From Mesorhizobium sp. DCY119 (GTDB lineage: Bacteria; Pseudomonadota; Alphaproteobacteria; Rhizobiales; Rhizobiaceae): DNA of 64,000 nt. The notes beneath the pieces were generated by a model. That model was not told the DNA's origin. It saw only the letters and a program-made list of their open reading frames with translations, and did no database searches. The position numbers were made by a program, and so were the translations under genes. Positions 62,165 through 64,000 of the stretch are shown here, piece by piece (within the stretch, counting starts at the first letter, position 1; every line of letters starts with the position of its first letter). Location: NCBI RefSeq assembly GCF_003590645.1, contig NZ_CP031834.1, forward strand, positions 4,030,501 to 4,094,500. Reading direction: 5' to 3'.

Positions 62165-63544
62165 CTATCGGAACCACGCGCCTGAACGGATAGCTGTCAG
62201 GATGGTCAAGCCGTAGGCCACCAAGCCCAAAGCGATCGCCCCGAAGAGCCAATTGAGCGATCCGGTGAGTCTTAGTGCGACCCATCCCCCGCCGAGGGCT
62301 ATGGCGATGCGGAGAGAGCCGCCGACGAGCGGCCAGAACAGTCGCCCCGCGCCTTGCGAGGCGAAGTACAACGATAGCCCCAGGCCGAAGAATCCGTAGA
62401 CGGGTCCGACGATGCGCAGATAGGCGCTGCCGGTTTCAATCATCAGGGGTTCGGTGCTGAACAGCCTCAGCCACGCCTCCGGCCAGATGGCCGCGGCGAT
62501 ACCGATCGCCTCTGTGAGGGAGAACGCCAGCGCGCCTCCCGTCAAGGCAATTGCGACAGCGCGGTCACGCTGGCCCGCCCCGAGGTTCGTTGCTACCAAG
62601 GCAACTAGGGGAGTACCGATTCCAAAGACGATCGGGATCAGCAGGTATTCGAGCCGAGCACCGGTTCCAAAGCCGGCAACCGCAGTCACTCCCGCGACGG
62701 AGGCGACAAGCGCCGTGGCGCCGCCGATCGTGACGTTGATGATGAGCGCGTTGACGGAGGACAGCGCGCCAATCCGCAGGATGCCGCCGATCGCGTCGCT
62801 GCGCAGCCGCCCCCATCGGAACAGGACGGGGCTGCGCCCGGACAAGACATACCAGGCCATGGCCAGGGTGCTGACGACGTAGAAGCAGACGAGCGCGACG
62901 CCGCCTCCTGCAATGCCGAGCGCAGGGATGGGACCATAACCGAAGATCAGCAACGGGGAGATCAAAACCAGGAACGGGATGCCGGCGCAACTGACGAGTG
63001 CCGGAAAGAGCATGTTGCCAGTACCGCGAATGACGCTTGCGAGGCCGTTCATCAGCCAGACGAAGACACTGCCGGAGAAGACCACATTCGAGTAGACCAG
63101 CGCCGCTTCGAGCTCGGCGCCCTGCCCTCCCATCAGCCTGTAGATCGGCCGGCCGAACACCAGGAAGATGAGGCTGACGGCGAGGCCCAGCAGGATGCTG
63201 ACGACGATCGCATTCAGGACCAGCGCATCTGCAGCTTCTCTTCGACCCGAGCCCAGCGCGCGAGCGACACTGGACGAGATGCCGCCCCCCAGCGCGCCGC
63301 CCGCGATCATCGTCGTGAACATGACCGTCGGAAAGACAAGCGCCATGTCGGCGAGTGCCTCGGTGCCGATCCGGGCGACGTACCAGGTTTCGATCAGACC
63401 GGTGGAGGCCTGCGCAACCATGATGAGGACGTTCGGCCACGCCATGCTGAACAGCAGCGGCAGGATCGGCGTTTCGAGCAGACGGCTGGTCCGTGCGTCG
63501 AACCTCGCATTGTCTTGTCGTTGAAGGGCGATACTCTCGCTCAT
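62165..63544 (-). CDS. MATE-family multidrug/toxin efflux transporter
   Basis: A 459-residue membrane protein with 12 hydrophobic helices, from ATG 63544 (MSESIALQRQ). Typical features are FSMAWPNVLIMVAQASTGLIETWYVARIG in the first bundle and the second-half equivalents around GFGTGARLEYLLIPIVFGIGTPLVALVATNLGAGQ. MATE pumps export cationic compounds against Na+ or H+. It is the same strand as the SDR gene at the right edge but about 245 nt away. A diverged fragment of a similar gene lies at 61296-61500. Confidence 0.92.
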   Translation of the reverse strand: MSESIALQRQDNARFDARTSRLLETPILPLLFSMAWPNVLIMVAQASTGLIETWYVARIGTEALADMALVFPTVMFTTMIAGGALGGGISSSVARALGSGRREAADALVLNAIVVSILLGLAVSLIFLVFGRPIYRLMGGQGAELEAALVYSNVVFSGSVFVWLMNGLASVIRGTGNMLFPALVSCAGIPFLVLISPLLIFGYGPIPALGIAGGGVALVCFYVVSTLAMAWYVLSGRSPVLFRWGRLRSDAIGGILRIGALSSVNALIINVTIGGATALVASVAGVTAVAGFGTGARLEYLLIPIVFGIGTPLVALVATNLGAGQRDRAVAIALTGGALAFSLTEAIGIAAAIWPEAWLRLFSTEPLMIETGSAYLRIVGPVYGFFGLGLSLYFASQGAGRLFWPLVGGSLRIAIALGGGWVALRLTGSLNWLFGAIALGLVAYGLTILTAIRSGAWFR

Positions 63545-63789
63545 GGAAAAGCCCAATCGATGCTGACGCATCCCTTAGCGCCGCCCGCTGATCGGGAAGC
63601 TGTTATTGTTGTTCCAGCGCGAGAATTTCACGCAGACATCGAGCTTGCCGCTTACACTCGACCCGCATCCTTATCCCGCGCCGCTGAATGAGCCCGATGC
63701 TGGGCCGAAAAGATGCGGCCGCGCCATAACCGAGCGAAATCGGTTGATCGGCGCCTCGCGAGGGACCGCTCTGCGAGACGCGATGCCCC

Positions 63790-64000
63790 CTAGACCCCGG
63801 CAGTGACACCACCATCGATCGGGATAACCGCTCCGGTGATGTAGCTCGACGCCGACGAAGACAAAAGAAGCGCAAGCCCCTTGATCTCATCAGGCTGCGC
63901 CAGCCTTCCCAACGGCACTTTCGCCGCCTGTGCCGCTTCGTTCTCGGGAATGTGGAAGCGCCTCTCGTTGATGTTCGTCTTGAAAGGCCCCGGCGCAAGT
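63790..64000 (-). CDS. Short-chain dehydrogenase/reductase, C-terminal part
   Basis: The gene runs off the right edge; the last 70 residues are visible, ending at TAG 63790-63792. LAPGPFKTNINE, PLGRLAQPDEIKGLALLLSS and SSYITGAVIPIDGGVTAG are the C-terminal signatures of classical SDR oxidoreductases. The active site and start lie outside the window, so the substrate cannot be guessed. Confidence 0.85.
   Translation of the reverse strand, partial: LAPGPFKTNINERRFHIPENEAAQAAKVPLGRLAQPDEIKGLALLLSSSASSYITGAVIPIDGGVTAGV

Overview
The window looks like alphaproteobacterial DNA, most likely Hyphomicrobiales of the Mesorhizobium/Aminobacter kind. GC is high. The transfer genes have the rhizobial ICE/plasmid arrangement (DUF736, DUF3363-type relaxase, traG, trbBCDEJ-K-LFGI, DUF2274), and pyruvate carboxylase and the sugar-acid dehydratase resemble rhizobial proteins. 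The genus is an inference from remembered family features, not from a search.

Layout. (1) 1-15.66 kb: a nearly gapless conjugation module with a VirB1-like lytic transglycosylase, relaxase, HU protein, T4CP (TraG), a ribbon-helix-helix protein and a Trb-type T4SS, most genes overlapping by 4 nt. (2) 15.67-22.75 kb: a LysR regulator, a ketopantoate-reductase-like enzyme, a mandelate-racemase-like enolase and a divergent TRAP transporter resembling the 2-oxoacid TakP system. (3) 23.1-26.5 kb: pqqABCDE. (4) 26.7-29.4 kb: a five-gene set of two 4-OT tautomerases, a YciI-like protein, a 2-oxo-acid hydratase and an FAH-family enzyme. (5) 29.9-37.5 kb: a PQQ alcohol dehydrogenase with the Asp-x-Asp lanthanide signature, its cytochrome c and XoxJ/MoxJ-like protein, and the PQQ-associated ABC permease, ATPase, beta-propeller and binding protein. 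(6) 38.0-49.9 kb: an FCD-GntR regulator, a carbohydrate ABC transporter, an alditol-oxidase-like flavoprotein, a GMC oxidoreductase, an aldehyde dehydrogenase and an IlvD dehydratase. (7) 49.9-51.3 kb: gene debris (epoxide hydrolase pseudogene and a second copy of the ilvD 5' end). (8) 51.3-57.4 kb: pyruvate carboxylase, an HxlR protein and an L-arabinonate-dehydratase-like enzyme. (9) 57.6-64 kb: an IS5-family remnant, two hidden small ORFs, a second FCD-GntR paralogue, a haloacetate-dehalogenase-like hydrolase, a frameshifted thioesterase, a MATE pump plus a stray copy of its 3' end, and a truncated SDR.

How it fits together. PQQ made by region 3 would serve the periplasmic alcohol dehydrogenase of region 5, with electrons passing to the adjacent cytochrome c. 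Regions 6 and 8 can be read as uptake of a polyol, oxidation to aldose/aldonate, dehydration to 2-keto-3-deoxy acids and entry into pyruvate/oxaloacetate. The most interesting observation is regulatory. A composite motif, AAAAAGAT-N11-TTGTAGACTTT, whose second half contains GT-N2-AC as expected for FadR-class GntR operators, precedes the PQQ alcohol dehydrogenase, the first GntR gene, ilvD and the arabinonate-type dehydratase. A half-site precedes the second GntR gene. A related minus-facing element (AAAGATTTT then GAC) lies in three of the same intergenic regions. This points to one regulon under two paralogous FCD regulators, which also includes an undescribed 59-residue membrane peptide at 58.8-59.0 kb.
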